This document shows positions 1-8,231 of a stretch of DNA of 64,000 nt, one piece after another (position 1 is the first letter of the stretch; every line of letters begins with the position of its first letter). The stretch comes from Azospirillum sp. 412522 (lineage in GTDB: Bacteria > Pseudomonadota > Alphaproteobacteria > Azospirillales > Azospirillaceae): the NCBI RefSeq assembly GCF_019805165.1, contig NZ_RWIJ01000015.1:1-64000 (forward strand), read 5' to 3'. The notes under the pieces were generated by a model that made no database searches, was not told the origin of the DNA, and was given only the letters and a program-made list of their open reading frames with translations. A program made the position numbers and the translations under genes.

Positions 1-2
1 CC

Positions 3-1703
3 CAGGGCTGGGCACGGCTGGCCGCCAAGGCCGGGGATCCGGCCGCCGTCGCGGACTGGCTGGCCGGCCAGCCCAAGCTGCCGCTCGCCCTGTTGCAGGA
101 CATCGCAGGCAGCGCCGCCGAACGGGTTGGCGCCGACCCGCGCGCCGCCCGTTCCGCCGCCACGCTGGCGCTCGCCGCCTCGCAACGTGCCTTCGCGCTC
201 GATCCTTCGCCGCGCAGCCGTCTGACGCTGGCGAACGCCCTGGTGGTAACCGGCAAGCCGGCCGAGGCGCTGCCGCTGCTGGCCCCTCTGCTCGATGGCG
301 GCAGCGGCGGTGGCGGCGGCGGTGCCGGTGCGGAGGTGGAGGCCGTCTATATCGCCGCCCTCGACGGCGCGGGCCGGTCGGACGAACTGACGCGCCACCT
401 GACCGCCAAGCTGGCGCGGGGCAACCTGTCCAACGCGGACCAGCAGGCCATCGTGACCATGCTGCTCGACCACAAGGCCTATCGCGCGGCGCTGCCGCTG
501 CTGCGCGGCTGGGCGGAGCGGCAGGGGAGTGGCGGCCGGCCCAATGGCGATTGGCCCAATGGCGATTGGCCCAATGGCGATTGGCTGGGCGTCTACGCCG
601 ACGCGGCGGCCAGGGCGAACGCGCTGCCCGATCTCGCCGCCCTGCTGCAAAGCCGGGCTTCCGCCGCGCCGCTGGCCGAAGCGGAGGATTCGCTCTACCG
701 CGACACGCTGACCAAGCTGGGCCGCAAGGCCGATCTGCGCCGCTATCTGCTGGCCCGCGCCACCGACGACCGCCTGCCTGCCGACAAGCGGCGAGAGCCG
801 GCTTCCGCCCTGCTGGCGCTTGGCGACAAGGCGGGGGCGGAACAGGCCCTGCAACGGCTGGCGGCCGGGCAGGGACCGCAGAGCGAGGATTTCAAGCAGC
901 TCGCCTATCTCTGGGGGCCACGCCCGCCGGCCGCCGGTCTGGACTGGATCGAGGCGCGGGCCAAGGCGGCGGCCAGCCCGGCCGAACAGGCGGCGTGGTA
1001 CGACCGCCTCGCCGACTATGGCGGTGGCCGGCGCGTCATCGCCGGACTCGGTGGGCAGGGAGGTGGGCAGGGAGGCGCGCAAGGGACCGCCCCGGCCCAG
1101 CCGGCCCTGAAATCCCCCTACATCGAGGCGTTGGCGGCGGCCGGCAAGGGCAAGGAACTGGCGGACGCCGTGCGCGCCGCCCTGCCGGAGGAAGCCGCCC
1201 CCGACCGCCTGCGCCGCTACGCCCGCCTCGCCGAGCAGACCGGCCAGCGTGCCGCCGCGTCCCAGGCCTGGACCGCGCTGCTGGCGCGCAAGCCCGACGA
1301 TTCCGACGCGCTGCGCCAGTTGGGCATGCTGGCCTATGACGAGAACCGCCTTGCCGATGCCGAACGCCTGCTGCGCCGCTATGTCGCCTCGGGTCCCAAC
1401 GATTACGAGGCGCATTATTTCCTGGGCGAGGCGCTGACCGCGCTGAAGCGTCCAGCCGCCGCGGCCCCCTTCTACCGCACGTCCTTGTCGCAGCTCCGCG
1501 CCCGCGCCGGTCGCGGCGACGCGGCGATCCAGACGGAGGCGAACCTGCTGAACCGGCTGGGCAAGGTCGACGACGCGGTGGCGATGTTCGAGACCCTGCG
1601 CAAGCGCCGCCCGGCCGACCGCCAGTTGAAGGCCGACTACGCATCGATGCTGATCGAAAACGGACGACTGCCGGAGGCCCGCCGTGTCCTGGCCCTTCCG
1701 TGA
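3..1703 (+). CDS. pelB: PelB N-terminal part: TPR scaffold protein (5' end outside window)
   Basis: The frame is open to the first base of the window with no stop, so the gene begins upstream; at least 566 residues are visible. The protein is an Ala/Leu/Arg-rich helical repeat array typical of tetratricopeptide repeats. The clearest repeats lie in the last 200 residues, around 'DSDALRQLGMLAYDENRLAD' and 'NDYEAHYFLGEALTALKRP'. In the Pel system PelB is an outer-membrane porin with a long periplasmic TPR region that binds PelA and guides the polymer to the pore. Position directly before a barrel protein, pelC and pelD supports this identity. Odd features are a glycine run (near 300-335), a Gly/Gln run (near 1051-1080) and a triple PNGDW repeat. 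The usual single PelB chain ends here and the barrel lies in the next frame. The TPR family is clear; the pelB name rests on synteny. Confidence 0.75.
   Translation, partial: QGWARLAAKAGDPAAVADWLAGQPKLPLALLQDIAGSAAERVGADPRAARSAATLALAASQRAFALDPSPRSRLTLANALVVTGKPAEALPLLAPLLDGGSGGGGGGAGAEVEAVYIAALDGAGRSDELTRHLTAKLARGNLSNADQQAIVTMLLDHKAYRAALPLLRGWAERQGSGGRPNGDWPNGDWPNGDWLGVYADAAARANALPDLAALLQSRASAAPLAEAEDSLYRDTLTKLGRKADLRRYLLARATDDRLPADKRREPASALLALGDKAGAEQALQRLAAGQGPQSEDFKQLAYLWGPRPPAAGLDWIEARAKAAASPAEQAAWYDRLADYGGGRRVIAGLGGQGGGQGGAQGTAPAQPALKSPYIEALAAAGKGKELADAVRAALPEEAAPDRLRRYARLAEQTGQRAAASQAWTALLARKPDDSDALRQLGMLAYDENRLADAERLLRRYVASGPNDYEAHYFLGEALTALKRPAAAAPFYRTSLSQLRARAGRGDAAIQTEANLLNRLGKVDDAVAMFETLRKRRPADRQLKADYASMLIENGRLPEARRVLALP
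540..584 (+). repeat. Three perfect tandem copies of a 15-bp unit inside pelB
   Basis: The unit CCCAATGGCGATTGG occurs three times head to tail (540-554, 555-569, 570-584). It is in frame and encodes PNGDW three times. Each copy is itself an imperfect palindrome (CCAAT...ATTGG). Being a multiple of three, copy-number change by slippage would lengthen or shorten a linker between TPR helices without breaking the frame. Confidence 0.95.
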
Positions 1704-1745
1704 CCGCTTCCCAACGTCCCAGCTTTCCATTCCCTCTCCCCCTGG

Positions 1746-1769
1746 CCCTCTCCCTTGGGGGAAGAGGGG
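1746..1769. repeat. REP-like C-run/G-run hairpin between the two PelB reading frames
   Basis: Between the stop of the TPR frame (1703) and the signal-peptide start of the barrel frame (1783) lies a pyrimidine/purine-biased stretch. CCCTCTCCC (1746-1754) faces GGGGGAAGAGGGG (1757-1769), and a related C/T-rich copy lies just before it. This looks like the short CCCTCTCC/GGGAGAGG intergenic palindromes common in GC-rich proteobacteria. It is the only non-coding-looking sequence in the otherwise tightly packed operon. Confidence 0.55.
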
Positions 1770-1782
1770 ACCAAGGGCGGGT

Positions 1783-3342
1783 ATGCTCGCCCTTCTCGCC
1801 CTTCTCGTCACCAATTCCGCCCATGCCCAGCCAGCTTCCGCCCGGCTGGAGGCTGTGCGCGAGGATCGCACCGCCCGCTTCGCCCTGCATTGGCCCGGCC
1901 CGGTCGCCACCGAGATCCAGCGTGACGGCCGCGAACTGGTGCTCCGCTTCAACCGTTCGCTTGGAGACGTCCCGCTCGACCGGGTGCCGGAGCGGCTGGA
2001 GTCCTGGGTCGACAACATCCTCTACGGCTACGACAGCGTCGTGCTGGTCCTTGCCGCCGGTGTCGAGCCGGCGGTCTCGACCGATTCCGCCGGTGTCGCC
2101 GTCGCCCTGGCCCGCCCGCCCGCCGCCGCTCCCAGCCGGGAAGCCGTCGCCGCCGACCGCGCCGCCGGCCGGCGCATCGACTATTTCCGTGCGCTGGCGC
2201 TGATGGAGGGCGGCGACCTCCGCCCGGCGCGGACCCTGCTGCGCGACCTGCTGGCGCAGGACCCGAGGGACGCCCAGTCCACCGCCCTGCTGGCCCAGGC
2301 GGAGGAACGGCTCGGCCGATGGCGCGAAGCGATCATGGCCTACGACACGGCGCTGGAGCTGACGCCCGGCGAACCTTCCCTGGTCCAGGGCAAGGCTCTG
2401 CTTCTGCACGAGAACGCCGACCGCAGCCGCCTCGACCTCGACTGGCAGAAGGTGCGCAACGCCGACATGCAGCGCATCGCCCGCTTCAGCGGCCTGCAGG
2501 AACTCGGCCGCTCCACCAGCCTCACCTGGGCGCTGGAGCGCCGCAAGGTGGATGTCGACTCCGCGCGCCGCGGCGACGGCCGGCTGGAGCCGTTCCACGG
2601 CGCGCGCTCCCGGCTGGAGGCGGCGCTGGTCCATGACTGGCCGGAGTTGCAGCGTTCCACCCTGGCGCTCTACGCCGCTCCGCGGACGCTGGGCGCCGGC
2701 TACACCCATGGCTGGCGCGGCGAGGCGTCGGAAACCCGTGCCGGTTTCGCCTGGAGCGAGCCGAGCTTCGCCTTCCTGGAGGGTATCGTCGGCGGTGGCC
2801 GCCGCGACCGCCTGTTCGTCCAGCATGAGGACCGGCTGTCCGACCGCTGGTTCCTGTCGCTCGGCGCCGGCTACAACCGCTATGGCCTGGCCGGCGCCGC
2901 CGATCTGGCGCGCAGCGCCACGGTGGAGGGGTCGCTGCGCTACACGCTGAACGCGGCGGGGCCGCTGGCCAGCGTCGCCTATGTGCTGGACGCCGAATAT
3001 GTCGGCCATCGCGAGGAACGCCGCAGCGAGGACCGGCAGGACGCGGACGGAAACACCATAGAAGGCCAGCCCTACGTCCCGCTGCCGGCGGCGACGCGGG
3101 AGGTCCATGCGTTGCAGCTGAATGTCGAGGATTACCTGACCGACTATGTCCGCTACGCGGCGCAGATCGGCTACGCCTATGACCGGCGGGGCCGCAGCGG
3201 GCCGCAGGGCGCCATCTCGCTGGGCTGGGAGCCGGCGGACAATCTGGAGCTGGGTTTCCGCGCCAGCCACGCCCGCTCCACCGCGCGCGGCACCGCCAGC
3301 GCGGTGAACAGCGCCGGCGTCACTCTGGTCTGGCGTTATTGA
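1783..3342 (+). CDS. pelB: PelB C-terminal part: TPR plus outer-membrane beta-barrel porin
   Basis: I chose ATG 1783 because it opens directly into a short hydrophobic signal (MLALLALLVTNSAHA, cleavage after AHA). The same frame is open from a GTG at 1684, which would overlap the previous gene by 20 nt and put a charged, proline-rich leader in front. After the signal come a beta-rich region of about 90 residues, one or two TPR units ('GRWREAIMAYDTALELTPGE'), and then about 270 residues of alternating short beta strands. The chain ends in a C-terminal aromatic (LVWRY), as expected for an outer-membrane barrel. Role by family: export pore for the Pel polysaccharide, working with the PelC ring. 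An intact PelB carries TPR region and barrel in one chain; here they are separate. Confidence 0.75.
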   Translation: MLALLALLVTNSAHAQPASARLEAVREDRTARFALHWPGPVATEIQRDGRELVLRFNRSLGDVPLDRVPERLESWVDNILYGYDSVVLVLAAGVEPAVSTDSAGVAVALARPPAAAPSREAVAADRAAGRRIDYFRALALMEGGDLRPARTLLRDLLAQDPRDAQSTALLAQAEERLGRWREAIMAYDTALELTPGEPSLVQGKALLLHENADRSRLDLDWQKVRNADMQRIARFSGLQELGRSTSLTWALERRKVDVDSARRGDGRLEPFHGARSRLEAALVHDWPELQRSTLALYAAPRTLGAGYTHGWRGEASETRAGFAWSEPSFAFLEGIVGGGRRDRLFVQHEDRLSDRWFLSLGAGYNRYGLAGAADLARSATVEGSLRYTLNAAGPLASVAYVLDAEYVGHREERRSEDRQDADGNTIEGQPYVPLPAATREVHALQLNVEDYLTDYVRYAAQIGYAYDRRGRSGPQGAISLGWEPADNLELGFRASHARSTARGTASAVNSAGVTLVWRY

Positions 3343-3383
3343 CGGTGTGTCAACTCTTTATGGTTAAAAAAGGTGGAACAGCG

Positions 3384-4100
3384 ATGCGGCGAAAGGGTTC
3401 GGGGATGATGGGCAAGGACGCGCGGACCTGCGGCGCGCTGCTGGCGGCGGGGCTGTTGCTGGCGGGATGCAGCTTCGGCCGGATCAACAGCCGCGACTTC
3501 GCCCAGCCGGGCGGGGCTTTGCCGGCCGGCTCGTCCGTCGCCGTCCTGCCCTTCGAGAATCTGACCAACCATCCCAATGCCGGCCAGATCGCCGCCGACA
3601 TCGTCTCCACCGAACTCTACGGCGTCGAGGGCATCCGCACGGTGGAGGTCGGCCGCGTCCGCAGCCGCCTGTCCGCCGGCAAGCCGCCGGCCGACGCCGC
3701 CGCTTCCACTGACGGCCAGCCCGATGCCGCGCCCGCGGATGCGCAGGCCGCCGGCCGGACGCTCGGGGTGGACGCGGTGCTGGCCGGCAGCGTGTCGGAA
3801 TACGGCTATCAGCATGGCCTGCGCGAGGAGCCGGTGGTCGGGCTGAACGCCCGTCTGGTCCGGACCTCCGACGGCGCCGTACTCTGGACCTCCAGCCAGT
3901 CGGAGGCCGGGCGCGGCTATTTCAGCCGCGACAGCGTCAACAACGTCGCCCAGCGCGTGGTGACGCGCATGATCGACAGCCTGCGGCCGGTGGTCGCCGC
4001 GCCTGCGATCCCCGTCTCCGCAAGCGCTCCCGGGGGTGATCGGGCCCCCGCCGGACGCTTGCCCGGCCCGGAATATTCCAACGACCTGCCCCGCGAATGA
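3384..4100 (+). CDS. pelC: PelC outer-membrane lipoprotein
   Basis: ATG 3384 follows AGGTGGA (3371-3377) at good spacing and yields 238 residues. An upstream in-frame start at 3339 would overlap pelB and lacks a ribosome site. The signal peptide ends in a lipobox, LLLAGC, after the basic start MRRKGSGMMGKDAR. The mature part begins a compact alpha/beta domain with 'SVAVLPFENLTNHPNAGQ', typical of PelC. In Pseudomonas, PelC forms a 12-subunit ring under the PelB barrel with an acidic funnel that draws the cationic Pel polymer outward. It is placed between the barrel gene and pelD, as in known pel operons. Confidence 0.85.
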   Translation: MRRKGSGMMGKDARTCGALLAAGLLLAGCSFGRINSRDFAQPGGALPAGSSVAVLPFENLTNHPNAGQIAADIVSTELYGVEGIRTVEVGRVRSRLSAGKPPADAAASTDGQPDAAPADAQAAGRTLGVDAVLAGSVSEYGYQHGLREEPVVGLNARLVRTSDGAVLWTSSQSEAGRGYFSRDSVNNVAQRVVTRMIDSLRPVVAAPAIPVSASAPGGDRAPAGRLPGPEYSNDLPRE

Positions 4101-4110
4101 GCACGGAAGC

Positions 4111-5520
4111 ATGAGCGTGGACTCCGCCATCCCGTCGCCATCCCCCCGCCGCTGGTTCGGTCTGCGGCCCGTCGCGCTGCTGGAGCTGCTGCTGTTCTTC
4201 GGCGTGGCGCTGGGTCTGGACGGCTGGCTGGGCGCCGGGCTGCGCTTCGACGGGGTGCAGCCGCACCCCTTCTGGATTCCGGTCCTGCTGCTGGCGATCC
4301 AGTACGGCACCAACGAAGGGGTGCTGGCGGCGCTGGTGGCCTCGGCGGCGCTGCGGCTCGGCAACATGCCCGGCGCCGGGATCGACCAGGACCTCTACGA
4401 CCATCTCTTCACCCTGACGCGCGAACCGATCCTGTGGCTGGTCGCCGCCGTGCTGTTCGGCGAGCTGCGCATGCGCCAGCTGCGCGAACGCGAGGGGCTG
4501 CGCGCCGGCCTCGCCGCCGCCCGGCAGGAGGCGGAGGCGATCACCCGGTCCTACCGCGCGCTGAAATCGGTGAAGGAAAGCCTGGAGACCCGCGTCGCCG
4601 GCCAGCTGCGCACCGTCTTCACCCTCTATCAGGCCGCCAAGTCCATCGACCATCTCGACGAGGGGGAGGTGATGCTGGGCGTCGCCGACCTCGTCCGCAC
4701 CGTCATGAAGCCGGAGAAGTTCTCGCTGTTCCTGCTGAACAACGACGTGCTGGAGTCGGTGACGAACGAGGGCTGGGACGACGATGTCGACAGCTATGCC
4801 CGCTGGTTCGACAGCGGCACCCCCCTGTTCCAGACCGTGATCGGCCGTCAGCGGCAACTTTGCGTCACCCGGCTGGACGATGAGCGCATCCTGGCCGGCG
4901 AAGGCGTTCTGGCCGGCCCGCTGATCAGCAGCGACACCGGCGAGGTGCTCGGCATGGTGAAGATCGAGAGCCTGGGCTTCACCGACCTCAGCGTCAATAC
5001 GGTCGAGAATTTCCGCATCCTGTGCGAATGGATCGGCACCGCGATGGCGAAGGCGCGCCAGTACCGCACCGCCAACGAGCAGCGGGTCTTCACCGACGAC
5101 GCCCTCTATTCCTCCAGCTACATCGGCCGTCAGGCGGAATTCCTGGCCCTGCTCGGCCGCCGCATGGGGTTCGAGACCACCGCCATCACCATCCGTCCCT
5201 CCGGCCTTTCACGCCTGTCGGTCGGCCAGCGCGCCGACCTTGCCGCCGCCATCGGTGCGGCGGTGCGCGGCAGCCTGCGCGATACCGACCTGGCTTGCGA
5301 TTTCGGCCAGCAGGGCGCGTCCTTCGGCGTGATCCTGGCCGGCACGCCGCTGGACGGGGCGAAGCAGGTGGAGGCGAAGCTGGAACGCGCGGTGCGTCAG
5401 GCGCTGCCTTCCGCCCTTGCCGGCATCCCCATCGCCTTCGTCACCCGCCGCGTCGATCCGCCGGCGCCTGTCGCCGGGCAAAGTGTCGCCGGACAAAGGA
5501 TCGGGGAGGGGGCGGGATGA
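4111..5520 (+). CDS. pelD: PelD inner-membrane c-di-GMP receptor
   Basis: The 469-residue protein starts 10 nt after pelC; longer in-frame starts (4036) would run back into pelC. Residues about 18-125 hold several membrane segments, then a short coiled stretch, a GAF domain (about 150-310) and a degenerate GGDEF domain (about 325-450). The GGDEF signature is lost (GQQGA), but the inhibitory-site motif RxxD is kept as RDTD at 390-393. This is the arrangement by which PelD senses c-di-GMP and activates Pel synthesis instead of making the nucleotide. The length matches the Pseudomonas protein closely. The stop overlaps the pelE start (ATGA). Confidence 0.9.
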   Translation: MSVDSAIPSPSPRRWFGLRPVALLELLLFFGVALGLDGWLGAGLRFDGVQPHPFWIPVLLLAIQYGTNEGVLAALVASAALRLGNMPGAGIDQDLYDHLFTLTREPILWLVAAVLFGELRMRQLREREGLRAGLAAARQEAEAITRSYRALKSVKESLETRVAGQLRTVFTLYQAAKSIDHLDEGEVMLGVADLVRTVMKPEKFSLFLLNNDVLESVTNEGWDDDVDSYARWFDSGTPLFQTVIGRQRQLCVTRLDDERILAGEGVLAGPLISSDTGEVLGMVKIESLGFTDLSVNTVENFRILCEWIGTAMAKARQYRTANEQRVFTDDALYSSSYIGRQAEFLALLGRRMGFETTAITIRPSGLSRLSVGQRADLAAAIGAAVRGSLRDTDLACDFGQQGASFGVILAGTPLDGAKQVEAKLERAVRQALPSALAGIPIAFVTRRVDPPAPVAGQSVAGQRIGEGAG

Positions 5521-6659
5521 GCGGTCCGGCCTCCAACCTGCCGGCACCCGGCCTGTCCGATCCCGCCGGCCTGCTGGCGGGCGACCGTCCTGCCACCGGC
5601 ACGGCCGAATTGGTTGCGGTGACGCTGGGCGTCGGGCTGCTCGATTCCGGGGCGCTGGCGCTCGGCTTTACCGACGTGCCGTTCGCCGTTCCGTTGGGCG
5701 CGGTGCTGCATCTGCTGCTCTGCGCGCTGGTCGGGCTGTGGCTGCGCAGCCGGGCGCGGCGCGGGCGCGACCTGCGGCTGGCCGGGCTGCTGCTGGTCAC
5801 CCTCGTGCCGCTGGGTCCGCTGGGGGCCGCCTGCACCCTGATGACGGCGGCTCTGCTGGCTCTGTTCAGCCGCTATGCCACCGGCTTCCAGGACTGGTAT
5901 CTCTCCCTCTTCCCCGACAGCGAGACCGGCCCGGCGCAGGAACTGTACGAGCTGATCGTGACCGGCCGCGAGAACGCCCATCTGGTGGCCGGGGAATCCT
6001 TCACCGACGTCATGTCGGTCGGTTCGCCGCAGCAGAAGCAGGCGGTGATCGCCCTGGTCGCCCGCCATTTCCGTCCGGCCTTCACCCCGGCCCTGAAGGC
6101 CGGGCTCGCCGACGCCGACCCCTCCGTCCGCGTCCAGGCCGCCACCGCCACCGCGCGGGTGGAGCATGAGTTCAACGAGCGCTGGCTGGCGCTCGACCAT
6201 ACGGCCCGCGCGCATCCCGGCGACGCGAGCTCCCTCACCGCCCTGGCCCGTCATCTCGACGACTATGCCTTCTGCGGCCTGCTGGATTCCAACCGCGAGG
6301 CCGAGATCCGCGACAAGGCGCTGGACGGCTACCGCCGCAGCCTGGATCTTGCCCCCGACGAGGACGGTGTGCGCCACGACCTGGGCCGGTTGCTCCTGCG
6401 CTGCGGGCTGGCGAGCGAGGCGGCGGACCGGCTGGAGCCGCTGGTCGACCGCACACCCGACCGCCGCATCCTGTTCTGGTATGCCGAGAGCCTGTTCCGG
6501 CTCGGCCGCTTCGCCGATCTGCGGGCGCTGGCCGTCCGCCGGTCCGACCTGCTGGGCGAGGGTGCGGAACTGCCCGATACGTTGCGCGATGTCTTCGCCC
6601 TGTGGCGCGGCGATGGGCCGGCCGTTCCGGAAGCCACCGGAAAGGAGCTGGCGGCATGA
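5517..6659 (+). CDS. pelE: PelE membrane/TPR subunit of the Pel synthase
   Basis: ATG 5517 overlaps the pelD stop by 4 nt, implying coupled translation; the frame is open further upstream, but that part is antiparallel coding noise over pelD. The 380-residue product has two or three hydrophobic helices in the first 120 residues and a soluble helical C-terminal half with TPR-like units ('DKALDGYRRSLDLAPDEDGV', 'HDLGRLLLRCGLASEA'). In the Pel inner-membrane complex PelE bridges PelD and PelG and helps hold the glycosyltransferase PelF at the membrane. Sequence conservation of PelE is low, so the name leans on topology and exact position. Confidence 0.85.
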   Translation: MSGPASNLPAPGLSDPAGLLAGDRPATGTAELVAVTLGVGLLDSGALALGFTDVPFAVPLGAVLHLLLCALVGLWLRSRARRGRDLRLAGLLLVTLVPLGPLGAACTLMTAALLALFSRYATGFQDWYLSLFPDSETGPAQELYELIVTGRENAHLVAGESFTDVMSVGSPQQKQAVIALVARHFRPAFTPALKAGLADADPSVRVQAATATARVEHEFNERWLALDHTARAHPGDASSLTALARHLDDYAFCGLLDSNREAEIRDKALDGYRRSLDLAPDEDGVRHDLGRLLLRCGLASEAADRLEPLVDRTPDRRILFWYAESLFRLGRFADLRALAVRRSDLLGEGAELPDTLRDVFALWRGDGPAVPEATGKELAA

Positions 6660-8230
6660 GCCGATCCCCATCCCTGCCGCCAAAATCCCTCCCCGAGGCT
6701 CCCCAGGCCCCCAGGGCCGACGTCTGCCTGCTGATGGAGGGCTCGTACCCCTACGTCGCCGGCGGCGTGTCGACCTGGACCCATGACCTGATCCGCTCCC
6801 ATTCCGACCTGACCTTCCACATCGTCGCCCTGGTCGCCGACCGCAGCGCGCGCCGGCTGGCCTATGAGCTGCCGCCCAACGTCACCGGCCTGACCCATGT
6901 CCATCTCCAGGACCCGCCCGCCGGCTGGCGCTGGCAGCCGGGCACGGGCCGGCTGCTGAAGGAACTGGAAACGCCTTTGGCGCGGTTGCAGCAGGGGGGC
7001 GGGCTGGCCGAGGTGGCCGAGGTTCTGCGGCTGCTGGCTCCCCGGCGCGGCCGGATCGGCAAGCGGGCGCTGCTGAATTCCGAGGACGCCTTCCAGATGG
7101 TGGTGCGCATGTGCAGGGCCGCCCTGCCGGACGCCTCCTTCCTCGAATATTTCTGGGGCAGCCGGGCGCTGATGAGCGGGCTGTTCGCCACGCTGCTGGT
7201 GCCGATGCCCCAGGCTGCCGTCTACCATGCCATCTCCACCGGCTATGCCGGGCTGTTCGCCGCGCGGGCGCGGCTGGAGACCGGACGGCCGGCGCTGCTG
7301 ACCGAACACGGCATCTACACCAACGAACGGCGCATCGAGATCCTGATGGCCGAATGGCTGTTCGAGGGGGCCGACACCTCGCTCGCGCTCGACAAGAAGA
7401 AGCGCGACCTGCGCGATCTGTGGCTGGACACCTTCGCCAGCTACTCCAAGGCCTGTTACGACGCCTGCGACCGCATCATCACCCTGTATGGCGGGAACCA
7501 GGAGTTCCAGCGCCGCCAGGGCGCCGATCCGGCCAAGCTGATGATCGTGCCCAACGGCATCGACTATGCCGGCTATTCCCAGGTGCGGCGCGACCCCACA
7601 CCGCGCCCGCCGACCATCGCCCTGATCGGCCGCGTCGTGCCGATCAAGGACGTGAAGACCTATGTCCGCGCCGCCGCCATCCTGCGCGAGGACATTCCCG
7701 ACCTGAAGGCGATGATCCTCGGGCCGTTGGAGGAGGACCCCGGCTATGTCGAGGAGTGCCGGACCATCGTGAAGCATCTGGGGCTGGAGCAGACGGTGGT
7801 CTTCGCCGGCCGGGTCAAGCTGACCGACTGGCTGGGCAAGGTCGACGCCATCGCATTGACCAGCGTCAGCGAGGCGCAGCCCCTGGTGATCCTGGAGGCC
7901 GGGGCGTCGGGCGTGCCGACGGTGGCGACCGACGTCGGCTCCTGTTCCGAACTGCTGATGGGCCGGCCGGACGAGGTGCCGCCGCTGGGGCCGGGCGGGG
8001 CGGTGACGCCGCTGGCCAGCCCGCTCGACACCGCGCGGGAGCTGCGCGCCCTGCTGCTCGACCATCCCTGGCGCGAACGCTGCGCGCAGGCCATCGCCCG
8101 GCGGGTCGCCCAATCCTACGACAAGGTCGCCATCGACCGCGTCTACCGCGCCATCTATGACGAGCACATCGCCATGCCGACCCGGCCGACCCATGCCCGG
8201 CAGGACCTCCACCTGAGCGGGGCCGCCTGA
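6656..8230 (+). CDS. pelF: PelF GT4-family glycosyltransferase
   Basis: The gene starts at ATG 6656, overlapping pelE by 4 nt; 524 residues. It has no signal or membrane helix, fitting the cytosolic polymerase of the Pel system. The N-terminal Rossmann half carries the PelF hallmark 'EGSYPYVAGGVSTW' (near residue 28) and 'TEHGIYTNER' (near 215). The C-terminal half carries VPNGID, 'LIGRVVPIKDVKTY' and the E-x7-E nucleotide-sugar motif in 'SEAQPLVILEAGASGVP'. Family role: polymerises N-acetylgalactosamine/N-acetylglucosamine units from UDP-sugars into Pel. Confidence 0.95.
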   Translation: MSRSPSLPPKSLPEAPQAPRADVCLLMEGSYPYVAGGVSTWTHDLIRSHSDLTFHIVALVADRSARRLAYELPPNVTGLTHVHLQDPPAGWRWQPGTGRLLKELETPLARLQQGGGLAEVAEVLRLLAPRRGRIGKRALLNSEDAFQMVVRMCRAALPDASFLEYFWGSRALMSGLFATLLVPMPQAAVYHAISTGYAGLFAARARLETGRPALLTEHGIYTNERRIEILMAEWLFEGADTSLALDKKKRDLRDLWLDTFASYSKACYDACDRIITLYGGNQEFQRRQGADPAKLMIVPNGIDYAGYSQVRRDPTPRPPTIALIGRVVPIKDVKTYVRAAAILREDIPDLKAMILGPLEEDPGYVEECRTIVKHLGLEQTVVFAGRVKLTDWLGKVDAIALTSVSEAQPLVILEAGASGVPTVATDVGSCSELLMGRPDEVPPLGPGGAVTPLASPLDTARELRALLLDHPWRERCAQAIARRVAQSYDKVAIDRVYRAIYDEHIAMPTRPTHARQDLHLSGAA

Positions 8231-8231
8231 G

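Noticed and set aside
540-584. CRISPR-like repeat
   Set aside because: The repeats are contiguous without spacers and lie in frame within a coding sequence.
1036-3270. Long antisense open frame (744 codons) opposite the two PelB frames, and similar long shadow frames throughout
   Set aside because: Low-complexity Arg/Gly/Ala/Pro translations, no domain motifs, no ribosome sites, and complete overlap with well-supported genes; expected in GC-rich DNA.
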